Positions 18,779 through 28,154 of a stretch of DNA of 44,333 nucleotides are shown piece after piece. The notes beneath the pieces were generated by a model that worked only from the letters and a program-made list of their open reading frames with translations, was not told where the DNA came from and did not search any database. Each line of letters starts with the position of its first letter. The first letter of the stretch is position 1. This DNA is from Mitosporidium daphniae. Taxonomy: Eukaryota; Microsporidia. The position numbers were made by a program, and so were the translations under genes. The DNA is taken from assembly GCF_000760515.2 (NCBI RefSeq), contig NW_013546500.1, positions 1 through 44,333 on the forward strand. Reading direction: 5' to 3'.

Positions 18779-19688
18779 ATGGTAAGTCCAGTAGCTTGAA
18801 TTAGCCTCTTTTGTCCCACATTTCATTCATCGTTTACTGTGTGTTGACCCGTTTTTTTGATCATCTAATTTCTCTTTGTAGGCTTTTGGAACGAATAAGG
18901 CTCTTCAAAAAAACAAAAAGGGCATCAAGAAGAAGATAGTCGACCCATTTACGCGCAAGGAGTGGTATGATATCAAAGCACCATCATTCTTCTCCAAGCG
19001 AGTGATTGGAAAGACACTTGTCAATCGCACAGCTGGACAGTTCAACTCGGAGAGCTCCCTTAAGGGACGCGTTTTGGAACTCTCTCTTGGCGACCTTAAT
19101 GTAGAGAGCGAGGACCTTGCTTACCGTAAATTCAAGCTACGTGTCGATGAGATCCAGGGCAAAAACTGCCTTACCAACTTTCACGGAATGGACTTTACCC
19201 CCGACAAGATTCGATCAATGGTCAAGAAATGGATCTCCCTGATTGAAGGACATATCGATGTCAAGACTGCCGATGGTTATTTTCTGCGCCTTTTCTGTAT
19301 TGCATTTACCAAGAGACGTCCAAACCAAATCAAAAAGACATCGTATGCCCAGAGCGCCCAAATTAAGCTCATCCGCAAGAAGATGTTTGACATCATCACC
19401 AAGGAAGTCACGTCTTCCGAGCTCAAAGAGGTTGTTTCCAAGCTGATTGCCGAATCTATTGGCGCTGAGATTGAAAAGCAATGCGCATCCATTTATCCTT
19501 TGCAAAATGTATTTATTCGCAAAGTAAAGATCCTGAAAATGCCAAAGTATGACGTCCAGAAGCTGCTGGAGCTTCACGCCGCCGCTCCGGTGTCTGCAGC
19601 ATCTGCCTCAACTGGAGAGGAGCTTGGTATGCAAATCGACCGTTCTGATGTCACCTGGGTCGAACCAGTCCCCTCTGACTCTATCTAA
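18779..19688 (+). CDS. RPS1: 40S ribosomal protein eS1 (RPS3A)
   Basis: The start codon alone forms exon 1 (18779-18781). A 100 nt intron (18782-18881, GTAAGT donor, CTAAT near the 3' end) separates it from exon 2 (18882-19688). The product has 269 residues and matches eS1 throughout: [20 protein letters not shown]-like start, [60 protein letters not shown] and [12 protein letters not shown]. An intron directly behind the ATG is common in ribosomal protein genes. It is about four times longer than most introns here, which suggests a retained regulatory role. Confidence 0.97.
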
Positions 19689-19722
19689 TTAACCAATAAA
19701 CAAGATAAGAATTGGAAATTCT

Positions 19723-19789
19723 GGGCTCGTCAATGTTGTAGCTCGCCGGGTTGGGCTCGTCAATGTTGTAGCTCGCCGGGTTGGGCTCT
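19723..19789. repeat. 30 bp tandem repeat, 2.2 copies, downstream of eS1
   Basis: Two exact 30 bp units (19723-19752, 19753-19782) starting GGGCTCGTCAATG, plus seven bases of a third, lie between the convergent ends of eS1 (19688) and ISY1 (19813). The repeat is more GC-rich than the surrounding DNA. No function is evident; it may be in the 3' UTR of one or both genes. Confidence 0.85.
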
Positions 19790-19812
19790 GTCGTCATGTT
19801 ACAATAATTATT

Positions 19813-20675
19813 TTATTCACAACCATAGAGACTCATCAGCATTACTTTCTTCCTTTCTAGAATATAGCTCTCAACCTCGTCGAGCGAAGGAAGGGAAGGG
19901 AACGGATAGTATAACGGAATCGAGTGATCCAAGTCGATTGGCAAAGAGATCGATCCATCCTCATTATAGGACAAGTCCACCGGAAGAAGACCAAAATACT
20001 CTGCACTCAGTTTGCTGGACATTTTGGATAGGTTTAAATCCTCAATGTCTCTAGGCTTGGGTTCGGCACTGCCAGAAACATCGTCGTCATTTTCACGATC
20101 ATCATTTCTGCCATCGATGTCTTCATCTTCCTTTTTGTGGTACATTGTCGAAACCATTTTCAGTCTGTCAGACACGCCTGGCAGCTGCGCAGCTCGTCCA
20201 TAATATCTATGCGATAATCAGACAAAAAGGCGTACTTGTAATGGAAAGCGGCGGAAGAAGAAGGGCCGGAAACGGGAATTGGCTTTCCAGTGTTATCAAT
20301 AAGAACGCCAGGAAGAGTGGACACCGAGGTCAGGTTCGAGCGCCTATCGGTTACCTTCCCGCCAAGCTGCCGGATTCTATTATCCCAATGGTTCTTTTCA
20401 CGCACAAGATTGTTGATCGAATCGTTAAGCGTCTTGATCTGGTGGTCCGATCCAACATTCCTGCTTTGTATGCGTGTGATTGATCGAGAGACTTCTCTGA
20501 GAAGGATGTTTCGCCAATGTTCTGCAGCCCTAAGCGACGTCACCTTTTGAATGGCGGCATATGTTGTAGGTCGCTCGTCGTTGTTTGAAATCATATGGTC
20601 TACTGATTCTGCAGCGGTGCGCTCGCGGAACTGCTTTATTAGCGCCTTGGTCTGGTCAAGGCCGCCCATGTTCAT
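19813..20675 (-). CDS. ISY1: Isy1 pre-mRNA splicing factor
   Basis: Exons 20675-20236 and 20206-19813 (29 nt intron) give 277 residues. Isy1 is a component of the Prp19-associated spliceosome and acts around the first catalytic step. The family pattern is clear: KALIKQFRERTAAES, VTSLRAAEHWRNILLREVSR, IQSRNVGSDHQIKTLND, INNLVREKNHWDNRIRQLGG, and across the splice FHYKYYGRAAQLPGV. SAEYFGLLPVDLSYNEDG lies near the end. The usual N-terminus of Isy1 is met at the second Met (20669) or at this first one. Its presence fits a genome whose genes need constant splicing of very short introns. Confidence 0.95.
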
Positions 20676-20689
20676 TTCAACTAGGCCAC

Positions 20690-20731
20690 AAAATTAAAAT
20701 TAAAATTAAAATTAAAATTAAACTTAAAATT
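20690..20731. repeat. AAAATT hexamer microsatellite (seven units) in the ISY1 upstream region
   Basis: Five perfect and two slightly altered AAAATT units occupy most of the 69 bp between the ISY1 start (20675) and the DGAT1 end (20745). AAATT/AAATTT-like words occur just upstream of many start codons in this window, so this array may be an expanded version of a promoter signal. Confidence 0.8.
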
Positions 20732-20744
20732 AAATTCTATTTAA

Positions 20745-22271
20745 TTAAATCAGCAGTCTGTTTAAAACCCAAGCCCGATAATAAAGAAGGATACACATGG
20801 GTTGTCCCACTACACAAAAGGACACCCAAAAAAAAAAGTTTCCAAATGCCCGCCATTCAGGTTTTTTCATCAGAATATACTTGACCGTGTATATCAATGG
20901 CACCTACCATTAGTCAAAGAGCAACATACTTGCAGGAGAAACACAAGGAAGGCCCAGAACTGCAGCACATGGGTGGGAATGCCGATGGCAATTTCATGAA
21001 GCAGCCCTGATAATCCAAATATTGCCAACACGGAGATTGAGGGCGAAATCCCGCGTCGTCGTAAGGGCAGATAGATGTGGCGTTTCATCCACATGTGCAC
21101 CGGCTGGTTCCACAATCTCCAATACTCATCTATGGAGCAGGAATTCCACCAGGGCAAGTAGAAAACCCTATCGCCAAATCCAATCACCTATGGGATGTTA
21201 ATGAAAGCGGATCCAAACCTCCGAAATGCAATTCAAAAACGAGTGGAAAAAGGCATAGAAAAACAAAAGCCAAATGCAGATGTTGGATACGGAGAGAAGC
21301 AATAGCCGCTCGATGATGAGAATAAAGTCGAGCTGCACCAAATAATCAGTGGAGTTTACAACGGTCGGGACGGCGTATTGTTCGATAAGAATGTAAATCA
21401 TCGTGATGCACGAGAACAGCTCAAAGAGCCTGGTCATAAAGTATCGCCATCTAAAGGCCTCGCTCCTGGGATACTGCAGCTGGAAGCACAAGGTCGGTGC
21501 AGCCCAAAAGTAGAACATATGCAGAATGGATACCTGCGGATTCTCTTCCGTAGAGCTGGATGGGACATCTAAAGCGCCGGAAGAGCCATCCACAAGCTCT
21601 TTGGAAGATGTCAAAGCTACTCCATTTGCTGGATTTCCCCTTGCAGCTCGCATGGCCCCGATTGATTTCAAATCCATCAGCACCAGGTGGAATGAAATCA
21701 GCTTCATGACAAGAATAATCGATGAACACAGCAGAAGCATTCCTGGGATTACATGCTCGACTTTCTCCCACGTGAGAAACGCAGATAGGGCGAAAAGGAG
21801 ACAAATATTTGCCGCCTTCAAAAGAGTAAACTTTGGAACCAATTCAAGAGAATAGGCAACCAAAATTGCAATTGGCGAATAAAAGAGGCCAAAAAATGCA
21901 AGGTATCCAAAATCGGAAATCGGAACGCTATGGCCAGGAATGGCAATGAAGAGAAGCCCATAAGTGCGGAAATTTTCCAATGCAGAGACAGAAGTGCTGA
22001 CAACTAGCATCAAAATGGCAAGGTTCACTAGTCCATTGTAGTTTTGGATGGGCGATTCTTGGGCCAGAAGAGAAGGCTGTATGTGGACATGTATGGGATA
22101 TGCATGCGTGTTGATTAATTCGTCTTTACACAGAGAGCAGAGCACGGTCTTGTTGCATGAGCAAGGCCCGGGAAGCGGACTGAGCGGCAAGAACGGGCTC
22201 AATAAAAGGTCGCTAGACACCCGTTCCCGCAGGTTTGATGCTGAAGGGGAGGTGTGTTCTGCGACCACCAT
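20745..22271 (-). CDS. DGAT1: Diacylglycerol O-acyltransferase, DGAT1 type (MBOAT family)
   Basis: Exons 22271-21219, 21187-20930 and 20903-20745 (introns 31 and 26 nt) give 489 residues. This ER enzyme makes triacylglycerol from diacylglycerol and acyl-CoA. MBOAT hallmarks are VIGFGDRVFYLPWWNS (FYxxWWN), EYWRLWNQPVHMWMKRHIY, then the active-site histidine in SGLLHEIAIGIP, VFLLQVPLIYTVKY and a C-terminal GQPMCILLYYRAW. About eight hydrophobic segments are visible. The YWRxWNxPVHxW block favours DGAT1 over sterol acyltransferases. The N-terminal 110 residues are poorly conserved. It fits functionally with the ACSL gene in the same window. Confidence 0.92.
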
Positions 22272-22426
22272 TCAGCAAATAAGAAACTTTAACTCCCTCT
22301 TCAACATTGACAGTTCACGATCGCTAATTGCAAATTCCATAATTAAACCCATATTGGGAATCAAAGTTTGTCCCGGTGTGTTGCGTTGAACTCGTATCTA
22401 TAGGTTTATTGTTGCATTTACTGGCG

Positions 22427-23602
22427 CTACATCAAAAGGCCCTTGGATCGAGAAATGTATGATGGCTCAGCAAACTCGTATATCGAGTCCGGAAATAGGG
22501 TATCGTGCTTCTGGTCGAGGAACCTGGGATGAGCGAGAAAATCTTACTGCAGTATTTTGATGAACTCGTCCCGCAACACGGCGGAAGTTGAAATGGTGGT
22601 GGCCGTTTGTGATAAAAGAGATGGGATCTTAACAAAAAGACGAAGAAGGTGTATGGCCCCATAGATCTGCGAGAGCGGCGCCGCCTCGCTTGTTTTGAGA
22701 ACATCCTTCAACTGCACCCGCTCAAAGGGATAAAGTAAGAAAGAGCCCAGGGCTACATTGAAATAATCGCAAAGCCCTTCGCAAACTTCGCGGGCAACCT
22801 CGCTGATGATAAGTAAAAGACACCGTACCGTTGCTGGGTGCACGTGCCATCTTCTGGATACTGGTCTTCCAGATACATGGCCAACACCTGCGAAAGCGTA
22901 GGCGTAGCAGGGGTTTTGAGAACCTAATCGGTTAGCGAAACAGGAAAACCATTTGGTTTTTAGTAATCGCCTCAAAGTCATCCACGAGAACTGCTTTCAA
23001 GTTGTTGGGGATGGGGATCTTCATTTCAATAAGCGTCGTCTGTGCAGACGTCTCCGTTGAATCATGCTCGGCTTTAGCATCTTCGGAGGGAGGTTTTTTG
23101 CGAGACGTCTGGAGGCCTGTCTGTGTTAACCGCCTTTTTGGAAGCACAGGGGGAGACTCCGCTGTGGGTGAGGACATGTCCACCTCTTGACCGCCCCTTT
23201 CAAAATGCATCTTTTTGAGATTTTTCATCTTGGCAATGTTTTCCTCATTGAGCTTCATTATCCTGCCGGGTCCAACCCACTCGTTCCACCTGCCGCGAAA
23301 GTGAGAAATTAATGAATCGATGACGGATAAAAAGTCAGTTGTACAGAAAGGAATCAAAATATGGACAGTAATCAGCGATAAACATGGGATCTTGTGCGAA
23401 ATATAGTTATAGCAAACCATGGTGGTGATGGACGTACTTTGCACTCCAGCCCTTATAGTGCACGTGATAGAGCGGCTGTTCGCCCTTGGATTCTGTTTTC
23501 ACATCTAGGATCTAGAAATAAGCTACGAAACGATGCCTTTGCTTCATATAACATCTCACCATGGTAGCAAAGAATGGATTCGTTCGCTTTGAAGGTGGCC
23601 AT
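22427..23602 (-). CDS. EAF3: MRG15/Eaf3/Alp13 chromodomain protein
   Basis: Six exons (23602-23537, 23511-23438, 23289-22950, 22923-22829, 22802-22548, 22523-22427) give 308 residues. Eaf3 reads H3K36 methylation in NuA4 and Rpd3S complexes. The N-terminal chromo barrel reads ESILCYHGEMLYEAK, LYHVHYKGWSAK, WNEWVGPGRIMKLNEEN; a charged linker follows. The MRG domain starts at KIPIPNNLKAVLVDDFEAIT and contains VLAMYLEDQ, FLLYPFERVQ, QIYGAIHLLRLFVKIPSLL and FLDQKHDTLFP. The first intron (23512-23536) has a GC donor, since no GT placement keeps MLYEAK joined to ILDVKTE. The second (23290-23437) is 148 nt, the longest here. Partner deacetylase RPD3 is encoded at 36.6 kb. Confidence 0.93.
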
Positions 23603-23641
23603 GTAAACCTTATATTAAAAAGGGTAATTTGCAAATTAAAA
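23603..23641. promoter_or_regulatory. 39 bp spacer between divergent starts of EAF3 and MGMT
   Basis: Only 39 bp, rich in A and T and with an AAATTAAAAA stretch, separate the EAF3 start (23602, minus) from the MGMT start (23642, plus). It must serve both promoters unless elements lie within the coding exons. Confidence 0.55.
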
Positions 23642-24203
23642 ATGAAGCGTTTTGGTAATTTCGTTTATCAGGCTGGCCTCGTTTTACCAGACAACTATAG
23701 CAACGCCATTTGGCGAGATGGCCGCCGTTTGCTCTGCAACCCATCTTTTGGCCCTCATGTTCAAGGATATGAAAAATGTGCACAAGAAAATACGGCAAAT
23801 AGGGAAATGCCTCGGCTTTGACCCATCTCAGCTCGAGGAGACTAAAACGGAACTCACCATGGATTTGCAATCTCAAATCGACGGTTTCTTCAAGGGCTCA
23901 GCAAGGAAATTTTGCGTTCCAGTTCTTCTGACAGGATCTTTGTTCCAACAAAGAACATATCGGTGCCTAGTCGAAGCGGCTCGTTTTGGAGAGCGCATTT
24001 CGTATTCTGCGCTTGCAAGAAAGGTTAGTGGGAATGAAGCGTCGAGAAGGGCCGTAGCACTTGCTCTTGGGTGCAATCCTATCCTGTTGGTTATTCCTTG
24101 TCATCGAGTGCTCCCGTCGAATATTGTAAAGGGGATTGGCGGCTTTGCCGCTGGTGTCCAACGAAAGCAGGAACTCTTGCGTCTAGAAGAGCGTATCGCA
24201 TAG
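23642..24203 (+). CDS. MGT1: Methylated-DNA-protein cysteine methyltransferase (O6-alkylguanine repair)
   Basis: Exons 23642-23662 and 23691-24203 join over a 28 nt intron and give 177 residues. The enzyme transfers alkyl groups from O6-guanine to its own cysteine. The start MKRFGNF joins to TTIATPFGEM, the family's first strand, only when the intron is removed; without it there is no ATG. Further motifs: RTYRCLVEAARFGERISYSALAR (helix-turn-helix with arginine finger SRRAVALAL), NPILLVIPCHRV with active-site Cys144, and GIGGFAAGVQRKQELL. All catalytic parts are present, so it should be active. Confidence 0.95.
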
Positions 24204-24327
24204 GTAAAAGCTGGCTTCTTCCGTTAGAAGCAGAATCTGTGCTGTAGCTTTGACTCGAGTCGTTGCACCATCGACAGCCCTCGGCTATCAATCAGACCGG
24301 GAAAGTTTAACGAATTTATAAAATTGG

Positions 24328-26190
24328 ATGATGAATTGTAAAAAAAAATTCCTAATGGCACCACCACTGCCGCCGTCACCTGTTCAGCATGAACTGGCCG
24401 ATTTGGCGCGCGTTTTCCGGGAGCGGTCAACGAAGGAAATTCCCCTTTCGTATATGGAATATTTGTCACTCTCAAAGCGGATTAGGGTACTTTCTTTGCC
24501 TCAGCCCCAACAGCCATTGTGGAAGGAGCCAATAGTGTCTTCTTCTGCTTCTTCCTCTTCCAAGGAAGAAAATTTCATGTCATTTTCTAATGCGGCAAAA
24601 GAAGCCTTGCGAATCCTAGAGGAAGTTAAAAGCAGGCCTTTGTTGTCCAGCAGGAAGCGAAGGAAACTCGCACCGCCGCCCTCATTTGTCTGCCCTTCAA
24701 TGCCTGAAGATGAGATTGCTAATATTTCCGCCTCAGCGGCATCTTTACCCTCCTCATATAGAGCCCCATCGACGCCATCGTTGACATCAAAACAGCAAGA
24801 ACCTGGAGTTCGACCGTGGTGGAGCTCCATTTGGAATGTGTACGATACACTTTATTCGGTTACTAGACGACCAAAAAAGATCCCAGTAAGTAATAAGGAT
24901 ATTGTCCAGCGGGATTTTTCTTTTCCATCTGTACGCACATTCCTCTCAGATTCCAGCACAGCTAATAGCCAAAGTGGCACCTTGGCTCCATTTGGCGGCT
25001 CTTTAGTGGGCAATGGACAACCGGAAACCACATTGCCTTCCCCGAGTGGTTCCGTATTTTCCATAGAGGCAAATATTCCTCGCTCTGACGCTTCAAATAG
25101 TATTTCAAATCATGACCCAAAGGCACATATGGAACGAGCACCAAAAGTGACTTTTTCGCTTCCAGAAGACCGGCCCGAAATATCATCCACATCCACAATT
25201 GCACCATCAACTGCTCAATCAACTGCCCCATGGGTGCCGATAGCGACGCCTATGTTGCCAGCGGCAACTTCATTTCAGCCTTCTTCACAGTTTTCGTTCT
25301 CGTTTCCTTCTTCCAATCAAAAGTTTGATATGGCTTCAAAAGCCTCATCCATTGAAATCAAGGAGATTATTGAGGACGAAAAGGAGAAGAAAACGCTTCC
25401 GGAGGAGGAAAAAAAGCCCGAATCAAGTTCTTCCCTTACCTTACTCCCAAGTATATCTGCGCCAGATTCAAAATTGTGTCCAGTTGCATCGCCTACGCCC
25501 TCTTTTGAAGCGTCAAGACCATTCTCTTTGACATCTACGGCTTCTACTCCACCTGCGGCCTCTGCAACATCTGCGGACTCTACAAAATCTACGCCACCTG
25601 TATCATCCCAGCTCCCCGCCATGAGCGCCAAAGGATTTTCCTTTTCCTTTCCATCAGCCAATGTCTCCCAATCGACCCCAACGCAAGATCAGAATTTGAA
25701 AACACCATCACCGTTTGGAAGCTCTAGCGCTTTCACGTTCAATGGATCTTCCACTTCACCGTTTGGGAGCCTCAACAATACGGCTCCCGCTTCTCAAAAG
25801 GATGGGGCTTCTTCTGTAGCCGGAGCTTCCTCGCTATTTTCAACCATTTTTACGCCTGCAACTCAAACAGGCTCCACAGCGGACCCGAAAGTTGGATCGG
25901 TCTTTTCATTTGGAAGCCAAGTGACTTCTCCTTCTAGTGGCCCCTGTCAGCCATTCGTGTTTGGAGCAAGTGGTGCCACTAATGCTGCATCCTCATTCCC
26001 GGGCCTACTACCTACAGGTTCAGCAGCCATTGCAGCGGACACTGGACTTCCGTCCACGGGTGCAATTGGAGGTTTTTCATCACCGTCGTTTATTAGTAAT
26101 GGTGGGGGGCTCAACTCGCCTGTCATGTCAGCCGGATCTTCACAGGGCAGGTTCATAATACCGGCCCACAAGCTTAAGCGCAGGCGGTAG
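24328..26190 (+). CDS. FG-repeat nucleoporin, Nup1/Nup60/Nup153-like
   Basis: A single frame of 620 residues (611 if ATG 24355 is used). Ser/Thr/Pro/Ala-rich throughout, with scattered FG and FSF motifs: FSFSFPS (twice), SPFGSSSAFTF, SPFGSL, VFSFGSQ, FVFGAS. An N-terminal helical region (residues 20-60, HELADLARVFRERSTKEIPL) and a basic end (IIPAHKLKRRR) resemble basket nucleoporins such as Nup1, whose C-terminus binds importin. Basic cluster SSRKRRKLAPP at about residue 110 may be an NLS or membrane-binding motif. FG spacing is sparse. Exact orthology cannot be set from sequence this simple. It ends 12 bp from the end of the G-beta gene. Confidence 0.7.
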   Translation: MMNCKKKFLMAPPLPPSPVQHELADLARVFRERSTKEIPLSYMEYLSLSKRIRVLSLPQPQQPLWKEPIVSSSASSSSKEENFMSFSNAAKEALRILEEVKSRPLLSSRKRRKLAPPPSFVCPSMPEDEIANISASAASLPSSYRAPSTPSLTSKQQEPGVRPWWSSIWNVYDTLYSVTRRPKKIPVSNKDIVQRDFSFPSVRTFLSDSSTANSQSGTLAPFGGSLVGNGQPETTLPSPSGSVFSIEANIPRSDASNSISNHDPKAHMERAPKVTFSLPEDRPEISSTSTIAPSTAQSTAPWVPIATPMLPAATSFQPSSQFSFSFPSSNQKFDMASKASSIEIKEIIEDEKEKKTLPEEEKKPESSSSLTLLPSISAPDSKLCPVASPTPSFEASRPFSLTSTASTPPAASATSADSTKSTPPVSSQLPAMSAKGFSFSFPSANVSQSTPTQDQNLKTPSPFGSSSAFTFNGSSTSPFGSLNNTAPASQKDGASSVAGASSLFSTIFTPATQTGSTADPKVGSVFSFGSQVTSPSSGPCQPFVFGASGATNAASSFPGLLPTGSAAIAADTGLPSTGAIGGFSSPSFISNGGGLNSPVMSAGSSQGRFIIPAHKLKRRR

Positions 26191-26202
26191 TTAATAAATC
26201 TT

Positions 26203-27432
26203 TCATGGCTTCTGTGTCCATAGCTTTAAATTGCCGTCCCAACTTGCAGTACACAGTGCGTAACCATCTGAAGAGACGCCAAGTGAAGAGACGCGATTCT
26301 GATGGCCTGAAATGACAGAAATCCTCTCAGCGCGAAGGGTATCCCATGCAGAGACATTGAAGTCATCATACGCCGCAAAAAGAATCCTTCCGGACGATGA
26401 AAAGTCTAGCGAGGTGACGCCTCCGGCGATGCTTGCGTGGGAAAAAATGCTGATCTCGCCGTCATAGCGCAAGTCAAAAAGCCTGCAAGTAGAGTCGTCA
26501 GATCCGGTCGCAATTACATTGGCATCTGGAAAGAATCTATGCAATAAGCGTGAAAGGTGGAAAGGTAAAATAAAATTTTGATAAATCAACCAACCTGACG
26601 CAGTTTACATCGGCCTCATGACCAGCAAAGGTGCGGACACAATGGCCCGTGCGGATATCCCATACTTTAGTGAACGAGTCGCAAGCACCTGTCACAACTA
26701 TGGACTGCGGCAGATCTACAGCCACAGACATCACGTCGCCATCATGCTCTTCAAAGCGTAAAATGGGCTTTGAACGCGAAAGATCCCAAAGTATTGCAGA
26801 TGTGTCGCCTGAAGATGATATTATCTGCTCATCCGACACGAAGCGAACACACGAAATGTATCCGGAATGCCCCATCATTTCTGCAGTGATTTTGGACGAC
26901 AAGAGAGACGATGAATCTTTGGATTGGACATCCCAAACCGAAACTCTATTGTCAAGACCTCCAGAGGCTATCATCTTCCCAGACTGCGAAAAGGCGCAAG
27001 TCATGACCCAAGGGGAGCGGAGCGGAATTGCAAGCATCTTGTTTCCCGAGATGCCGTTCCAAATGATGAGCTTTCCATCTTGGCCTGCAGAAACAATGTA
27101 TGGCTGTGATGGTGACCAGTACATTGCATATATTTTTGAGGAATGGCCCTTTAGGGTCTTTCGGACCTTGTAGCCTGTTTGGGGGAGCGGCTGGATACCC
27201 ATCTGATCGGAAACCTCGTCCACTAAACTAAGAAAATAAAGATACAAAAAGCATCGGCCAATTCTTCCTTTGTGTTTCGCAGTTTCACCTTGAGGCTCTC
27301 TATTTCCCTCTTGGTGGCAGCGATGGCCTCGGCATAGCCCTCGTCTGATGTATGTGACGGGACAGGACTGGACTTTGTCTCCTCCGTCGAATCGGTATCT
27401 ATAGAGTTTGATAAAGGCGATATTGTTGACAT
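26203..27432 (-). CDS. GNB1: Heterotrimeric G-protein beta subunit
   Basis: Exons 27432-27246, 27222-26595 and 26536-26203 give 382 residues. An N-terminal coiled coil ([20 protein letters not shown]) binds G-gamma. Seven WD repeats follow: [97 protein letters not shown] and a final SWDGNLKLW. This is the standard G-beta arrangement for receptor-linked signalling at the plasma membrane. The first intron is only 23 nt (27223-27245), the second 58 nt (26537-26594). A roughly 25-residue N-terminal extension rich in Ser/Thr precedes the coiled coil. Confidence 0.95.
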
Positions 27433-27712
27433 AATGTGATTAATTTTATTCTGGAAAGCGTGAAAAAAAGACTAAAAATGTATGTGCTGGCTATTGGTGC
27501 CTTTTTTGGAATTTCGAATACAGAATTATTGGAAATTAAACACATCCAATGTCAAATCAGCTCTGAAGTGATCAGACCAATTATAATCAGATGTGCATTT
27601 TATGATTGATGTTTAAAGTGAAGTTGGAATTTAAAATGCCAGTTGCCAGTTTGTTGAATGTGTCGGCAATTGGTATTTTCCTGGGGTGGCATGAACGCAT
27701 GAAACCGGCTTC

Positions 27713-27734
27713 TATAAAAGGCAGGCTATAAAAG
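27713..27734 (+). promoter_or_regulatory. Two TATAAAAG boxes in tandem
   Basis: TATAAAAG occurs at 27713-27720 and 27727-27734, ending 9 bp before the ATG at 27744. Perfect TATA boxes are rare elsewhere in this window. If they act at a normal distance, transcription would begin inside or after the proposed first codons, so the true start of the next gene may be further 3'. Confidence 0.4.
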
Positions 27735-27743
27735 CGTTTAGCG

Positions 27744-28089
27744 ATGTTTATGGACGGGAAATGGCCTGCAAGCAAAATTGCCCTTTGTTCCAATCGATCA
27801 TTTCGCAGTGTCTCCAATCGAGAAAAGTATCCCCTGCCTGTAAGATGGATCCCAATTCCACAACATAAACAACCGAGTTGATTTGTGTGTTTATGGATTC
27901 AGTTAATCAAATAAAGCAAAGCAAGCAAACTAGGCAAACTAGGCGATCCCAGAAGAGTTTTACCAAGCGTTTTTGCCTGTAAAAGGCAAATTGCCATCGA
28001 TATCGAAACGCAAGACATCTAGGGTCGGTAGTTACTTGCCATTGTCTTCATTTATGGCCGGCCAAAAAAAGAAAAGTACTTTTGATTGA
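27744..28089 (+). CDS. Small two-exon orphan behind tandem TATA boxes
   Basis: Exon 27744-27839 (MFMDGKWPASKIALCSNRSF onward) joins across a 103 nt intron with a GTAAGA donor to exon 27943-28089, giving 80 residues. The second exon reads AIPEEFYQAFLPVKGKLPSI and ends in GQKKKSTFD. It is open from the acceptor to a TGA and has coding-like composition. The first exon is arginine/serine-rich and could be a mitochondrial presequence. I do not recognise the family. The splice and the start are both inferred, and either exon could belong to a different arrangement. Confidence 0.4.
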
Positions 28090-28154
28090 AACTTTACATC
28101 CAATGAACGCTGTTTTTATTGCCGTTTAATGAAAGGTATCGATCGGGAGCAAGT

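Noticed and set aside
19723-19789. CRISPR-like repeat
   Set aside because: Units are directly adjacent with no spacers, in a eukaryotic contig.
22048-22389. Plus-strand frame of 113 codons
   Set aside because: Antisense of the DGAT1 N-terminus and promoter, no motif of its own.
26631-27173. 180-codon plus-strand frame
   Set aside because: Exact antisense of the WD repeats of the G-beta gene.
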